A stretch of DNA of 64,000 nucleotides, taken from Acorus gramineus. Taxonomy: Eukaryota; Streptophyta; Magnoliopsida; Acorales; Acoraceae. Numbering within the stretch: position 1 is the first letter of the stretch; each line of letters begins with the position of its first letter. Shown one piece after another: positions 16,255 through 29,600 of the stretch. A program made the position numbers and the translations under genes. The notes beneath the pieces were generated by a model. The model was given only the letters and a program-made list of their open reading frames with translations. It had not been told where the DNA came from and searched no databases. The DNA lies in the NCBI GenBank assembly GCA_030737835.1, contig CM060849.1, forward strand, positions 24,808,855 to 24,872,854, given 5' to 3'.

Positions 16255-16490
16255 ATGTAAACTATATGATTTAGTGATCGATCCCTCACTTTTTCATATT
16301 TCAGTTTTAGTCCATGGATTTAAAGGGTATGTTTTTTATTAATCCTTGTGAGGGACCTATTACTAAATTATTTGGTTTTGTTTTTAATCCCTAGGAAGAA
16401 CTAAAAGGAATATATCCTAAAAATTTGGAAACTTAAACTGAAATATGAAGAAGTGAGGGATCGGTCACTAAATCATGTAGCTTATGGGGA
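16255..16490. mobile_element. Fold-back element (MITE-like), about 53-bp arms
   Basis: 'gatttagtgatcgatccctc' near 16270 is matched by its complement 'gagggatcggtcactaaatc' near 16460. The inverted match covers about 53 bases per arm (including 'catatttcagttttag' against 'cttaaactgaaatatg') around a 130-base centre. Outer T-rich and A-rich runs may extend the arms to about 16225 and 16512. Confidence 0.75.
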
Positions 16491-17123
16491 CTTAAAAATA
16501 AAAAAACCCTTCTTTTTTTTTGGTCTATAAATGATATTTAATTCGTTGAAATGTATACTTTATTTTTTATAAAAATACATAACTTATTAAATGAAGTATA
16601 TAATTTTTTAAAAAATAAAAACATATAACGACTCAATTTGGAGCCAACAATGTACATAAAACACAAGCAGACCATGTGTGTTATCCGGAAAATATCCGTC
16701 TGCACTTTGAATTAATTTCTGAAATTCATATGGTGATGGAAGGAGATATGATAACATTATCTTTTGTTTATATATTTATATCATTTTATAATTTTATTTA
16801 TATGCTTATACATTTATGTTTTACAGTGATTAATTAATGGATTAGGTTTATAAGTTTCAGATATGTGATATAATTTTCTTTTTGAATATCAAATCTAGTA
16901 TTAGATACCTCTTCAAAACAATGATTTTCAACTGCCCCTGCAAAAAGAGGTGCATTGATATTACCTGACTCAGTAGCTAAGCTTTAATTGTACATGTATA
17001 GATACCATCATTTGCAGTTCATGGAGACACTTGAATTTCCTCCTAAACACTTAAACACAATAATAAATGGCAACCCCCAAATACAAATAAAAAACACAAG
17101 GAACCAGGAATTGATTGAAGTAA

Positions 17124-20100
17124 TCAATTGAGTTGGATGAGGGGAGAGCGAGGTATGAGTGAAGGCTTCGGCTCCTTCGACGACTCGTAGGGATGGTTCT
17201 CTCGATACTCCTCGAGAAGGACTTCCATTGGCTGTGCCCGGAGTGACTCAATCGTGCCTTTGCTGGGCACATCTGGGTCACACCTTGTTGGTGTCTCTCC
17301 ACTTGGCTCATAATCCTGTGTTCGTTGATTCATCGATGATTTAGCGCATATTTTTGCATGATCAATGTTCTTAAAAGCAGTGGCATTAAACGGGCGCCTA
17401 GGTGGAATCAAGCCTGGTTCACCTCATCCAAAAGATTAAGCGTCCAGGCGGAGGTTAAATGATTAAGTTGATGTATTTTTACATACTAAATCTTTTATTA
17501 TTAAGAAAAGGCTGATTGGAAACCTAGGCTGCAACAGACTGCCCATTTAATGCCTGACGCTTTTTAGAACATTGCATATAACAAAACTAAGGAAGATGGT
17601 TTAGAGCATACCATGTAAGTGTCTTGAAAGGTGTTTTGTGCGTGTCGAATAATCTCAGTCGTTCGCGATGCATGATCATCTTCAAGATCCTTCAGTGTTC
17701 CTAAATGAGACTTCACGTTTGCTCTGATTCCTGAAGCAGTCTCTATTTCATACTCAGTTAAATCTGTAAGAAAAACCAGAATCAACACATTGATTTATAT
17801 TATACTGTTGGAAACTATAATGTATGTATCCAATCGATTCTAAGAGGGTGTAATGACTCACTCTCAATGTGTCGTTGGATATCTTCACTGTTCTTAACCA
17901 CATAGTCTACCGCTTCTGCTCCTGAAGATCCTATCTCAAGATCATGTTGTTCACTGCTCTCAATAGCATTCCTGACATTTAGAAAAAAAATGTGATGGAG
18001 AGTAAGTTTCTGGGAATAGGCCCTTAAGTTTCTGGGAATAGGCCCTCATTTATCATAATGCAAAATAAGGTACCCAAATCACCTGACAATCTCTTCCATG
18101 GCCATGACATGGTTACTGCTCATCCGATTAATTGATTCATGGGTCTTCTTCCAGTGTTTGGAAGCACCATCAACATTACTAGTACTACAAGATGAACATA
18201 GGATAAACAGCAACCGCATATAAATATTGCTCAGTTAGGGGAATCTCCAAATCATCCAATGACATGAAAATAAATAAGAGGCTGATATCCCAAAACTACA
18301 TGAATACTAACCATTGCAGGAGTAAGAGTTCCATCCGACAATGTTTCGCAGCTGAAAAGTCCGCACCATCTTTTGAATGTTTTTCTGCTTGAGCCGAAAA
18401 GGCTTGCCACTTTCTCTTGGCATCAGAAGTTGTGCATTCCATAGTAGATTTATGCTCATCCAAAAACGCTTTATTTTCCATGGAGGCATCTCGTAAGTTG
18501 ACCAATCTTTCATCAACCTGCATTCAATAATTCCATTAGACGAGGATTTTGTAAGAAATTATAGGCAAACATTCAGTGGTCCGAGACAAAACCAGCTCTT
18601 TCTGCCTTTGCATGTGGTTGGACACTAGACTTGTTAGATCGGCTAAGAGCTTCTCTGTTTCAGACCGTGTCTGTTCCTGTATGATTTGACTTCATGTTAC
18701 TTTAAGAGGGGATGATTAAGAGCATACTACATTAATACATTTAAAGATTCATAAATCCAGTATACAGAAAATAGACATTTCCCATCATCTGTAGTTTCAA
18801 TTAGCTACCTCATAGGCCTTCTGAAAGTCAGCAATGCTATTTGTTTGAGCTTCATGAGTCTGAATTGTGTGATCCTCAAACTTGTGTGTCTCTTCATCAA
18901 TCTTTTCAAGAAGTTCAACAACGAATTTGGACATCTCACAAGTATGTCCAAGGCTGTCATGAAATCTCTGTGCATGTCATCAACGAGCACAGCTCATATA
19001 AGTTGATATAATGAAATCTAATTTCCCTAAAAATGGTAATTTTATTAAAACAAGTAAAGTGAAACAACGAACCTCTCGAAGTTCACGTGCGAATAGAGCA
19101 ATCTCTGCTTGATAGTCCGACAGAGATTTTTGAAGATCCCCAAAGATGAGGTCTGCTTCTCCAGTCATTGAATCTTGTAACTATTCCATTGAGAAAATCA
19201 CTACTGTCAATCATATAAATGAGGATGTCGAGCATTTCAATGTAAAGAAATTATTACTCAGCCGAGGTTACACACTTGTCCTAGAGATGAAAAATTAGAA
19301 GAAACCATAGAAGACATGTCTTCTAGGCTGGCCTTAATGCTTGCTTTGTTCAACTGCACCATGTTTTGCATGGCTTCTATGTGTGAAGCATACAGAGACC
19401 TTGTTGCTGCCACTTTGTCCTTCAGCTCCGCTGCTGACTACAGGCATATTAACATCACAGGAAATGAAGAAATGATAAGAAACCACATTATTTATACTTT
19501 AGAAATTGATAAAATATTTGAATACCTTGTTGTGGAACTCTAAGCATGAAGTACATATCTTTTCAACACACTGAAGTTGTTCATTTTGTTGAGCCATGGA
19601 TGTGACAATTATACTTGACAGAGACCCGATCTTCTCAAGAAGGTCTGCTTGAAAACTGTTCACCACAGACCTGTTGGCAGCACTCAGTCTATCTTCTCTG
19701 GCTGCAATGTTAAAATAAGATGAAGAAAAACAATGTCATATTTCTCATTGAGTGAAACAGATGATTCCACTTCATTACATATAAGTGCACAACCTACCTA
19801 TTTTTGAAAATAATGAAGCATTATCCCGGACGGACTTCTCCAGGTCACATCTCAAGACAAATGCCTGATGTGTCAAAGCATTTTCTGTTCCAAAAATCAG
19901 AAAGTAAGGAAGACATCATTCTTCTATATTTCCAGAAAAAATCACTGCATTCAGACCTGCTTTTTTCTGTTCGGCTATAACAAAATCCTTCTCCTTCAAT
20001 GCATACTGATGTGTCTTGATATCTTCCTTTGCTGCAGCTAATAATTTGCAAGTATGCTCCAAGTTTTTCTGCACTTTTTGTGAAATTGGATATCAAAGTT

Positions 20101-23100
20101 TGAACAATCTTCAGAAACAAGTCACAAGTGAAAGATAGATTCAACCTCTGTGTTCTGTAGTCTATTGCCCAATTCAGATGATAATTGGGTCTGAGCATCT
20201 AATTTGGCTTGCAGTTCTTCAAATTGCTGTTAGTAAATGAAAAGGTTCAAAAGCTTAGTGGATTTGTTATTTAAGCAGCAATTCACATGTAATAAAAACA
20301 ATATGTTTTACTCTTACCTTCTGGTTATTTTCAATCTGATCTGCCATTGCCTTGAGCCAACCAAAGTATAAGCATACAACATTAAAAAAAACAATCAAAT
20401 GCAAAAAAAACAAATAGACAACACTGCTTTTATTTAAAGAAAAGAAGAAAAAAAGTAGTATGCATTATCAACATGCTGAATTTCAGTAAAAAAAAGTTCC
20501 AAAAGATCTGACATGACACAGAATACTAGAACCTCCAGCAATAATATGTGCACTAGTTTTCTACCTTCCTCTCACTCTCCTCTTGATAATAACGTTCCTT
20601 TGGAATGTAAACACCATTTTTCTCGCGGGAAGCATATACCTCTGGTAAAAGAAATAATGTTATCATTAGTGATGAAACCAAGAAGTGCCTGGGTGGCATG
20701 ATCAATTTTTCCAAGGAACAGTCATCAGGAAAGAAATGATGGAAACCAGTATGAAAATCATATACCCGCTTTCAGCCTATCAATTTCAGAGTAGAGGTCC
20801 TTTATCAGTGTTGATTTCATCATCTTTTGGTTCACCTAAGCATGCCAATGAATAATAAATTAAAGTCCATCCTTCATGGCATATATAGTACACCAGCAGC
20901 TTTAGCAATGAATAGTAACTAATGCAGACAATAATCAAAAGAAAGCCATAAGAACTGGATGAATGAATAGAATGACCAAACTATAGCCACCATGAATCAA
21001 TAGAAATAATCAGTTAGTTAGCAAGCCTGGATGTTGAGTGAAGAAAAAAAAACAATTTGCGTTAACTACTAAACCTAGTGTTCATTGTACATCTGATCTG
21101 GGTCAACTTTATACATATAACTCAAACACGGAGCAAAAATACAGGGGAAAAGGTGGAAAGATTTAAAGTACTCATTAGTGTAAAAAACACAACCTAACAA
21201 TGACACTGCATAAAGTATATAACTTTAGAAGGCTAGCATCAAAAGAACTTTAGAGGAAAAAACCAGTAGCTCCAGTTAAAAATATAGTACCACTCAACCA
21301 AATTTTCTACAACAAAGGTGACAATTAGCTCAGTTCAGCAGACCACATGAAACCTCGCAAACCATAAGATAATGTGTATAAATGATAATAAAACAGATTA
21401 AATAAGATAATATGCACCATAATTATGAAAATAAAAAGATTCAACAGACAATACAAACCTCAGGCCTATTCTTTATGTTTTTTGCTCTGTGAGCATAATC
21501 TAAGGTGCTAAGAGTCTCTTCAAGGCAATGAACAGATGGTGAAACAGTAGCAATAATGCATGTCTTTGTCCGCCCACCTAATGAGTCACGAAGCAAGCGC
21601 GTCAACTTGCTGTCCCTGTATATTTGGAAGAAAAGAAACTAAAAATTGAAGGATAATATGCCACGCCTAAAAATGTACAATTGGAATATCATTGCAGGCA
21701 AACCTATATGGAATGTGTCCAAGATGCTCAACGAGAGCAGTTATAACACGTCCCAAAGTCAGCAAGCTTTTGTTGATCTCTCCAGCTTCTCTAGCCCGGC
21801 CCTAACATGTTCACACAATAAAAAAAAAACCAAAAAAAAAAAAAAACACAATGACCATCACCATTAATGGAGGTAGCAAATCATTACCATTTCAAAAAGG
21901 CGGAGTGAAAAAAAAAGGGGACTAGGGGAATTAGAATGAGATAATATTTATAGGTAACTAAGTAACAGTGTTCTTACCTCTCTGGCACCTGAACGTGAGA
22001 TATTCTCAGACCCTGCCAAGTCAACCAAATTTAACTTGCCACATTTAATAAGTTCTTCACCTTCCGGAGTGGCTTCCTTTATGTGAATTGTTATTGAAAA
22101 TAGTGAATGTGAGCGGCTGAAAATGCATTATAGGTTGTTAAAAACTGAGATACCATACAGATTGAAAAACAAAATCCAACAAATAAGGAAGATCACCATG
22201 CAATATGTATCACAATCACTACAGAAAACATCTCTCTATGAAGGAAGACATCAATGAAAAAAATTAATGACCTGGACTGTTTGTTTAGCAATGTCTCTGC
22301 CGTCCGACGCTTTGCAGACCCCCTTTCCAGCAAAGTAAAAATCTCATTAGCACTGGTCACTATTTCTTCTTCTAATCCCCTCACAAGAACTCCACCTTTT
22401 CCATCCTCCATAAGAGGTAAAGTCTTCTTTTGTTTTTCCTCTAAAAGAACCTTTGATATCTCTTCATGACCAAGCAAATCAGTGATTTCCTCATTATAAA
22501 GCTCCAAGAAAGTAACCTTAACACTATATTCAGCATTCTGACTTTCCAACGTGTCAAATATTTGCTTGACCGCCCTAGGGATGACACCTGCATCTGGGGG
22601 AAGTTGTCCATTGGGTCCACTCTGCAATTCATGACACACAACAAAAATGTCATATCATATGCTCAAAATTGACAAATCAAATCAATGAAGATATAGCAAC
22701 TCCTACCTTCGCCCTCTTGCATTCCCCTTCCATTGTATATGTTTTCCCAGTCCCTGTTTGTCCATAAGCGAAAATTGTGCAATTGAATCCTTCTAACACC
22801 TCATTCACAATGGGAATTACAGCCTGATCATACAGGTCCTTTTGCTGTGCCAAGGGACCAAATACCTGAGGGAGATCATCCATGTTGATATGACAGTATT
22901 CAAAGTCCATGTAACACCCCAACATGCACAAAAAGTAAAAAAAAAAAGTAAAATAAGGAATAAGAGTCAGATATAGATCTACATAATACTACAACCACCA
23001 ATCAGAGAAGTTCTTATTCCATTTCAACCTGCCAAAAAAACTGTTCTTTCACTTCAACCTGCTAACCCTAACAGTCATAAGTATTTCTGATGCATTTCCC

Positions 23101-23847
23101 AGATTAATACGTAATGTGTTTACTATTATTTCCACTGCATTTCCCAAATTAACGCGTATGGTTGTATTCCCATCATCAAACAATCCATATAACACTACAA
23201 GTCTACAACACCCACCAATCAAAAACTCCACTTCCTCATCATTTCATCAACCCCGTTAACCCTCTCATTATACAATAAAGTAATAAGTGGGGTGCTTCTG
23301 AGTTCTGACAGATTAAAAAGATTTCACTAGTCATGAATCCTCACAACTACAAAAAAAAAATCAAAATTTTCTGATAAATTGACGAAAAGTCTTTAACAGT
23401 TAAATTTAAAAAAAAAAAACAAATGCATCAACAATGGCCCCCAATAAAAAAAAAGTTTCAAAATGCAAGACAAATGTGAATACCACGCGAGAAGAAACCC
23501 CAAAAATCAAATCAGAAGATCCACTCAGAACTCCAAAATAAACCCTAAACAGAAGAAGAGGATCGGCGGACCTTGTCGAACGTGAATACACGGTCGATCT
23601 GCTTCCCGGCAATCTGCTGGGACACGGCGACCTCCCTCTGGTACTCGTTGCACGTCACCACCTGCGGCGCGTTGTTCCTCAACTCATCCTCGTTGAAAGG
23701 CCTTCAACACCCAAAAAAAAACAAAAAAGAAACCTCAGATTCTACATAGAAACTCGACAGATCGAACGAAACCCGAACCCTAGATCGAGAGAATCTTCAC
23801 CTGCAACGCAGAAGGACCTGGACGTTCACCGCCTTCTCCTTCGACAT
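17124..23847 (-). CDS. Kinesin-5 (BimC/Eg5-type) plus-end spindle motor
   Basis: Homotetrameric plus-end-directed kinesin that cross-links and slides antiparallel microtubules in the spindle and phragmoplast. I trace 23 exons: 23847-23801, 23701-23572, 22865-22707, 22621-22272, 22116-21978, 21801-21704, 21615-21459, 20835-20766, 20641-20565, 20350-20318, 20226-20146, 20068-19957, 19884-19798, 19701-19526, 19437-19276, 19180-19073, 18967-18809, 18676-18593, 18517-18312, 18184-18083, 17971-17862, 17763-17612 and 17315-17124. They total 2991 nt and 996 aa, the usual kinesin-5 length. The motor has the P-loop GQTGTGKT (94-101), switch I ending SSRSH (228-232) and switch [10 protein letters not shown] (259-266), then the neck and a long coiled-coil stalk. 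The tail reads [20 protein letters not shown], a BimC-box-like CDK-site region, and ends [10 protein letters not shown], which resembles the Arabidopsis KRP125c/RSW7 tail. The start [16 protein letters not shown] matches family N-termini. A single micro-exon (33 nt) is present. An intron-borne MITE lies before the last exon. Confidence 0.96.
17363..17574. mobile_element. hAT-like MITE in the last intron of kinesin-5
   Basis: The element starts 'caatgttcttaaaagc' and ends 'gctttttagaacattg', with further inverted matches inside ('ggcattaaacgggc' against 'gcccatttaatgcc'). The terminal word CAATGTTCT..AAAGC is common in small plant hAT-type elements. It lies wholly in the intron between exons 22 and 23, about 50 bases from the exon 23 acceptor. 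Confidence 0.7.
18003..18046. repeat. 22-bp exact tandem duplication in a kinesin-5 intron
   Basis: Two identical 22-base copies, starting at 18003 and 18025 with 'taagtttctgggaatag', lie between exons 20 and 21 of kinesin-5. They are perfectly conserved, so the duplication is recent. Confidence 0.9.
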
Positions 23848-24024
23848 TCCGATCGACAGAGAGAGTGTGTGTGCGTGTTGTGTCTTTAATGGCGGATCGA
23901 TTGGGGGTTCTGTCGGAATTTTTTTTTTTTTTTAAATCGTGGGATTTGTTTGAACAAGGAGCGGGATTTTGAATTTTTGGGTTTCTACGGGGGAGCCCTC
24001 ACTTAGGGTGTCGGAGGGAGATCT

Positions 24025-24035
24025 GGACCGTTGGT
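24025..24035 (-). promoter_or_regulatory. Candidate MSA (mitosis-specific activator) element of kinesin-5
   Basis: On the minus strand, in gene orientation, the word ACCAACGGTCC lies about 180 bases upstream of the kinesin-5 start codon. It contains the AACGG core of MSA elements (consensus near YCYAACGGYY), which R1R2R3-MYB factors use for G2/M expression. Kinesin-5 genes are mitotic, so the site makes sense. The word is short, and the functional reading is inference. Confidence 0.45.
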
Positions 24036-24309
24036 TCGGGGAGGGATTGCGGAAGATCAGACGATCTATGTGTGGAGAGAAGGATTAACGAAATGATACG
24101 TTGGATTGAATCGAACACAGTGCCTGTAATCAATCACATTTGTTTATATATAAATAAATGATGCCATTCAAGTTATTAATTAGATTACATAAGTTTATAT
24201 ATAATTTTTAAAAAGTAAAAACACGTGAATAATCTGCGTCTTGAACAGTAGAATGAAGTAAATGTAACATGAAGAACATTTTTATCAACCAAAACGCAAA
24301 CCACATATA

Positions 24310-24545
24310 TTTTTATTTTTTTAAAATAATAAATACTACCTAATGAGGTATATATTTTAATAAAAAGTGTATATCGATCTATTTTGAGTTAAATAAATAT
24401 ATCTTTAGTAAGTATAAAAAAATTTAACGAGATATACACATCGTCTAATAAGGTGTATGTTTCATTGAATTTATAACAAAAAATATAGGACTATATTTTA
24501 GATTGTAAAAAATAAGTGTAACAACACCAATGTAACATTATCCCA
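24310..24545. repeat. Dispersed AT-rich repeat, copy 1
   Basis: This stretch aligns by eye with 25010-25215. Shared words in the same order are 'ctaat(g/t)aggt', 'gataaaaagt', 'attttgagttaaat', 'agtaagtgtaaaaa', 'gagatatacacatc', 'caaggtatatg', 'cattgaat' and a closing 'gtgtaacaacacc'-type end. A related end is also seen near 49850. It looks like a non-autonomous transposon family. No coding capacity. Confidence 0.55.
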
Positions 24546-25009
24546 GCGCTTACCTAAAAAAAAAACATGGAAAAAGATATGCATAGCCCCATTGCAGCTC
24601 CAATTGCAGTCCATCCCGTTTTTCTTTTATTTTTTAAATCATATACTCACCTTTTGAATTGCATGTTGTTATATAAAATGAAATATATACTAAGATACAT
24701 TAGTGTATTTTTTTTATAGTAAAAAAATAAATAAAAAATTGAATCATATACTATGATATGATCCATATACTATGATAATGTAGTATATACTACGTTATCA
24801 TATGAAAAAGGACTATCCGCGCTCAAACACTATCCCAGCGCCTAATATTGTACTGGCATGGGCCAACAAAAGCCCATAATAGATGGTGGGTCAAAGCCCC
24901 ATCATATGATTCATATTTCACCGCATTCCTAATGCATTATTTAAAAAAAAATATTAGATTAAGTCACATTCACCCATCAAAACTCAGACTTCAAGTGTTT
25001 TCATTTTTT

Positions 25010-25215
25010 AAAAATAGTAGACATCATCTAATTAGGTGTTTGCATTGATAAAAAGTACATATCGCTTCATTTTGAGTTGAATGAACCCATTTTTAATAAG
25101 TGTAAAAAAAAAATTAGTGAGATATATACATCATCTATCAAGGTATATGCTTCACTGAATCTACAACGAGATATATACATCTGTGTTTTGAACTGAGAAA
25201 AAAACTAACTGTAGC
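25010..25215. repeat. Dispersed AT-rich repeat, copy 2
   Basis: Second copy of the 24310-24545 repeat in the same orientation, ending 'actgtagcagcactctat'. Both lie in the spacer between the kinesin-5 promoter and the 3' end of the RNase H2A gene. Confidence 0.55.
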
Positions 25216-25515
25216 AGCACTCTATTTAAATTATTATTCAAAATTTCACTATAAATATTTTAAAATCATCACTATCACAGCTATATATACACACACATAT
25301 TCTACCACACCAACTGATCTAGACATATGTTTGGGCCACTTTGATAACTTTGGTTCTATAAAAGAATTCATCATTTCTAAGAATTCAATTTTAATAAATA
25401 ATGTAAAAAGAAAAAAATTGATTGAAATATTTAGAAATGAATACAATGAAGGATTCCAAACTTTTCCTCAGTGTTTTAGAAGAAAATGAATAAGAAAAAA
25501 CATCAAACTGACTCA

Positions 25516-25577
25516 TCATATCTATTCACTGACATGCAAATATGAATCATATCTATTCACTGACATGCAAATATGAA
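25516..25577. repeat. 31-bp exact tandem duplication
   Basis: Two consecutive identical copies of a 31-base unit beginning 'tcatatctattcactgacat' start at 25516 and 25547. Confidence 0.9.
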
Positions 25578-26640
25578 TGAGCGGCATATTTTACAGTCTC
25601 TAAGTGAGGTGTTTTATCACATATATATCATGGTAGTGTCATGTCATTTTTTAGTGGAATGGACATCTTTTATCTTTAAATTTATTCTCTGGTTGGGATT
25701 TATGTTTCACCTTTTTTCTTCAGTGAAACATCTTTGAATGAAGCCCCGTGTAGTATTACTTTTGATGAAACATACCCATGATTGAACAGAGCACGTACAT
25801 TTCATTTTATTTAAAAAATAAATAAATATATTATTTGATTTTGACTAAAAATATTATAGAATGCAAGTGATAAAACTGATCGACACACGCAATACTAAAA
25901 TGAATGATGTTTTTTTTTTTTAACATAAAGTACAAAGCCCTGATAAAGTTTGGGTCTTCGGAGGCCAGAATGATTGGTGGAGGCTGAGTGGAGCAGAAAC
26001 TCCGTGAAACTATTTCAGAAGGCTATATAAAGTGTGGTAGGACTCGAATCTGTATCCCCTTGTGAGGGAGGCATCCCACATTATCCATCTATTAGCAACA
26101 GTCTATTATGTTTCATGTAACAAAGCTCAATAAATATAAAATATATATTCAATAAATTGCATATATATATTTTTTAAAAATATACAAAACATGTTCTTTA
26201 GTGAAATGAGACCGCACACATCACTCTACGTGTGACAACAACATAATAAAATCTATATTTTGAGCTTCCAGAATGGATAATGTTAGGTACAACACCAAAT
26301 GCAGTTTCAAATACAGTCTTCACTTGTTTTTAATTTTTTTAACATAGTAAATGTTGAGCTCGCGTTGATGCCACTTATACCACATCATTATCAATATACG
26401 CAAAATAAAAATAAAATGACCTAGACAAAATCATGAATATGGCATGTGATGAGTATGGTACATTTGGTTATCCACTTCTCTATTAGTTGAAATGAAACAT
26501 TACTTGATCAAAAAATGTTATTCCATTACATAAAAGATACAAATTAGCACAAGATTATATATTGCAATTTTGAGAAATCAGGACCTAGAACTATGAAAGA
26601 AGAGGATGAGAAGCGTACCTCCATGGATCCTAAACCATGA
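25578..26640. other. AT-rich spacer and 3' flank of RNase H2A
   Basis: No gene is visible. The part nearest 26640 is the expected 3' untranslated region of the RNase H2A gene. A segment at 25930-26070 ('gtttgggtcttcggaggcc..') is more GC-rich and may be an old repeat fragment, but I cannot classify it. Confidence 0.35.
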
Positions 26641-29600
26641 TCAGTGGAAATGACTGACCAGCTCGAGTTTGCGCGACTGGAAAAATTTACACCTTCCCTT
26701 GCCGTTCGACTCTATTTCTTCTGATTTCCTCTTGCATCCGGTGAAGCCGATGTTCGTCAGCTTCAGCTGCCTTTTTTTGCTTCCACTGCTCGAACCCTCT
26801 TCATCACCTTTATCGCACTCCCTAAAAACCATCAGCTAAGTGAATAATGAGCCATGCTTAAGATGAAAATCATCTATTTAGCTAATTATACCAAGGGACT
26901 GTTTGGAACTAATATTTATAAAAGAACGCTGAGACACCCGCCACATCACCAACACAGTTTAAACTCTACTATGTTATGCTCTTATGACAAAAAAAGTAAA
27001 AATATGTGCATTCAATTCATATGAGTATGTATTTCACTTTTATAAAAAAAAATTACTTCATTATCCAAATATATATTTAAAAAAAAAATCAAAACATAGT
27101 GCCATCTACACACGAGGTTGCTAAAATGACTGACCATAACATTTTCCTTTTTAATATTTCATAGAAGTTGCTCAAAAGTTACTCTTAACCAACCTTTTCA
27201 ATAAAGCAGTTTTTATTGACTTATTAACACACAAAATCTGAAACCAAAAACTAAAGTAAATACTAAAAAAAAAACTGTTTGGAATTGTTAAGTAGTTCCA
27301 AACGGCACCTAAGCAGAAAACTGTCCTATTGATATGAATCTATTGATAGATTGAGTGGAGATGGAACTCACCACAAGACTTCAATCATGCTCTTGAAATA
27401 GGGAGTGCATGTTCCCCAACTAAAGCGCACCAAACTTGGGAAGCCAAACAGCAGATGCTTGTGATTAGCCAGCCATGCTTTAGTTTCAGGATCTGATATC
27501 GATTGCCTCATTAGCCAAATAGAATTCCAAAAAGAAAATAAAAAACATAGGAAACACTAGGGTTGATGTAGTACAGGGAGCAAGAAAATCTAAAAACGGG
27601 GGTCTGAAAGGGTCAATGAAAGGCCTAAACTTCAGGGGACCATAACTATTGATCTGCGCATCAAAATAGTTTATTTTATACTCCTATTGGAGTAGATCAA
27701 CGAGTTCGTTGCAATGGGAAACTGCCAAAGGCACATTGCGGACTACTCAGTTTTCAAAAATTCCTTCAATTCAGTCCTCAAAAGTTTGTTTCCCTGAAAA
27801 TGTCATTTATAGTAAATTAGTAGTTTACCATCGATAGGTGAATTTGTCATTTTGGCAGAGTCATATTGCCACCCTTTTACTATCGATAGGTGAATTTGAG
27901 TATTTAGAATCATGTTAGCTTGCTTTACTACTCATTAAGAATCTGTTCTTACTATTTGTGGTCTACAAACGTTAGTGTCACTACACTAGTATGTTCAACT
28001 TTTCGAATGAATCAAAATTTTCAGTGTTGGTTTTATTCCTTGTGAATTCAAAGTTTTCTCTATGAAGAAGACGTCATTTTCTTCTTTACATGCGCTACTG
28101 CTACATTAAGTGTTCAAGAGCACAGCAAAGTATTGCCATACCTCCTGGATATCCTGACCCAAAATTCCTGTCCATGGCTTCAGCTGTTTCATCAAGCACC
28201 CAGTCTCGCACCGCCTTGTCCCTTGTCACCTGATTCAGATATGGCCCATTCAAAATTATTCTTTTTATTCATTTATATGTTACACATATACCAAACTGAA
28301 CATATGCAATATTAGTGACATTTTAAAGGGATAAGAATGAGATAATTACCTTTGCAACTATGCTGGCCCCACTAACGACTGGATATAGACTGTCTGCCTT
28401 CTTCGCAACCACAAATTTAATCCCGGGAAAATATTCAGACAATTTGATTCGATATTTCTCAGGATCCCCAACAGTATCTACATAAACCTGCAGTAGTTAC
28501 AATAATGTTCATGGGAAGAAAACAATAAAGAAAATGTTAAATTTCATCAACAGTATGCATTTTATTATGCAATAATGAAAATAATTCAGAACATTGAATT
28601 AGCTTTTGTTACCTCAGTTAGCAGGACTCCAATGCGAAGAACCCTTGTAACCAGGCCAATAGCAGAATTGTGTGAAATTTCATTCAAGTTGACTTTTACC
28701 CTGTTTGGCATGCCCAAAAAAACAAAAAAACGTTAAGTTGAAGTTTCCAGGTCCCCAATCGAATATATGAGAAAAGTCATATGTTTATCAGAATAACACT
28801 AACTTCCTCAGCATTTTGGCTGACAACTCCCTTGGATCTATTACATCAACCTCCCATCCAATTGAATCATCTTTCTTTAGGTTTTCAAACAGTTCTTCCC
28901 GCTTTTCTTCTTTTAGGGTCTTTGAATCTGAATGATAAACAAATGGATGGGTAAGACAGATATATATTAAATAACGCAGTGTTGAAGAGATTGACCAAAG
29001 CCATGAGGGTCCTCAGGTACTGCGATATACTGTCAGCTCATACTATATGAGGATGGAAGTTGTTAAGCAAGATAAATAATTTAAACTTGAGAGATATGTC
29101 CGATGTAGTTTACTAAATGGCAATTATCCATGTCACACAATTTGAACTTGCAGAATTGGGAGATAAGGATACTATCCATTCAGAATGTCACATGACTGAC
29201 TCCAAAATGGATCAGCACGGATTCTCAATCCATCAGTTTCATTAACTAGACATATTAATGGTGAAATCACAGGGAATGTAAACATCATAGAGGAAAAAGT
29301 AAACAAATTCCTTTACAAGGATACAAATTCAATGAATTATAGTCATACAAGAATGAAACCATTTGAATTCCATATAGTGCAGCAAATTGATTAAACAAAA
29401 AATTATGTTTTCATTGCAGCTTTTATCAAATTAAATGACTGAACTTCAAGTCTTTTCAGATGATCAAACAACTTCCCTGTTCAATGTGTGTAACCCAGCA
29501 GAAAAGGCTTTAACTTATTATAACAAACAATAGGAGATGCATGGCATAAGATCAATAGAATGCAATATAGATCAACAGGAGGAAGGACCTCTTTTAGGAT

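Noticed and set aside
18805..18990. Minus-strand 61-codon frame overlapping kinesin-5 exon 17
   Set aside because: The correct frame of exon 17 is a different one ([20 protein letters not shown]), which joins its neighbours in phase.
19845..20198. 117-codon minus-strand frame across kinesin-5 exons 11-13
   Set aside because: It reads through introns in a wrong frame; the spliced coiled-coil reading fits the family and keeps phase.
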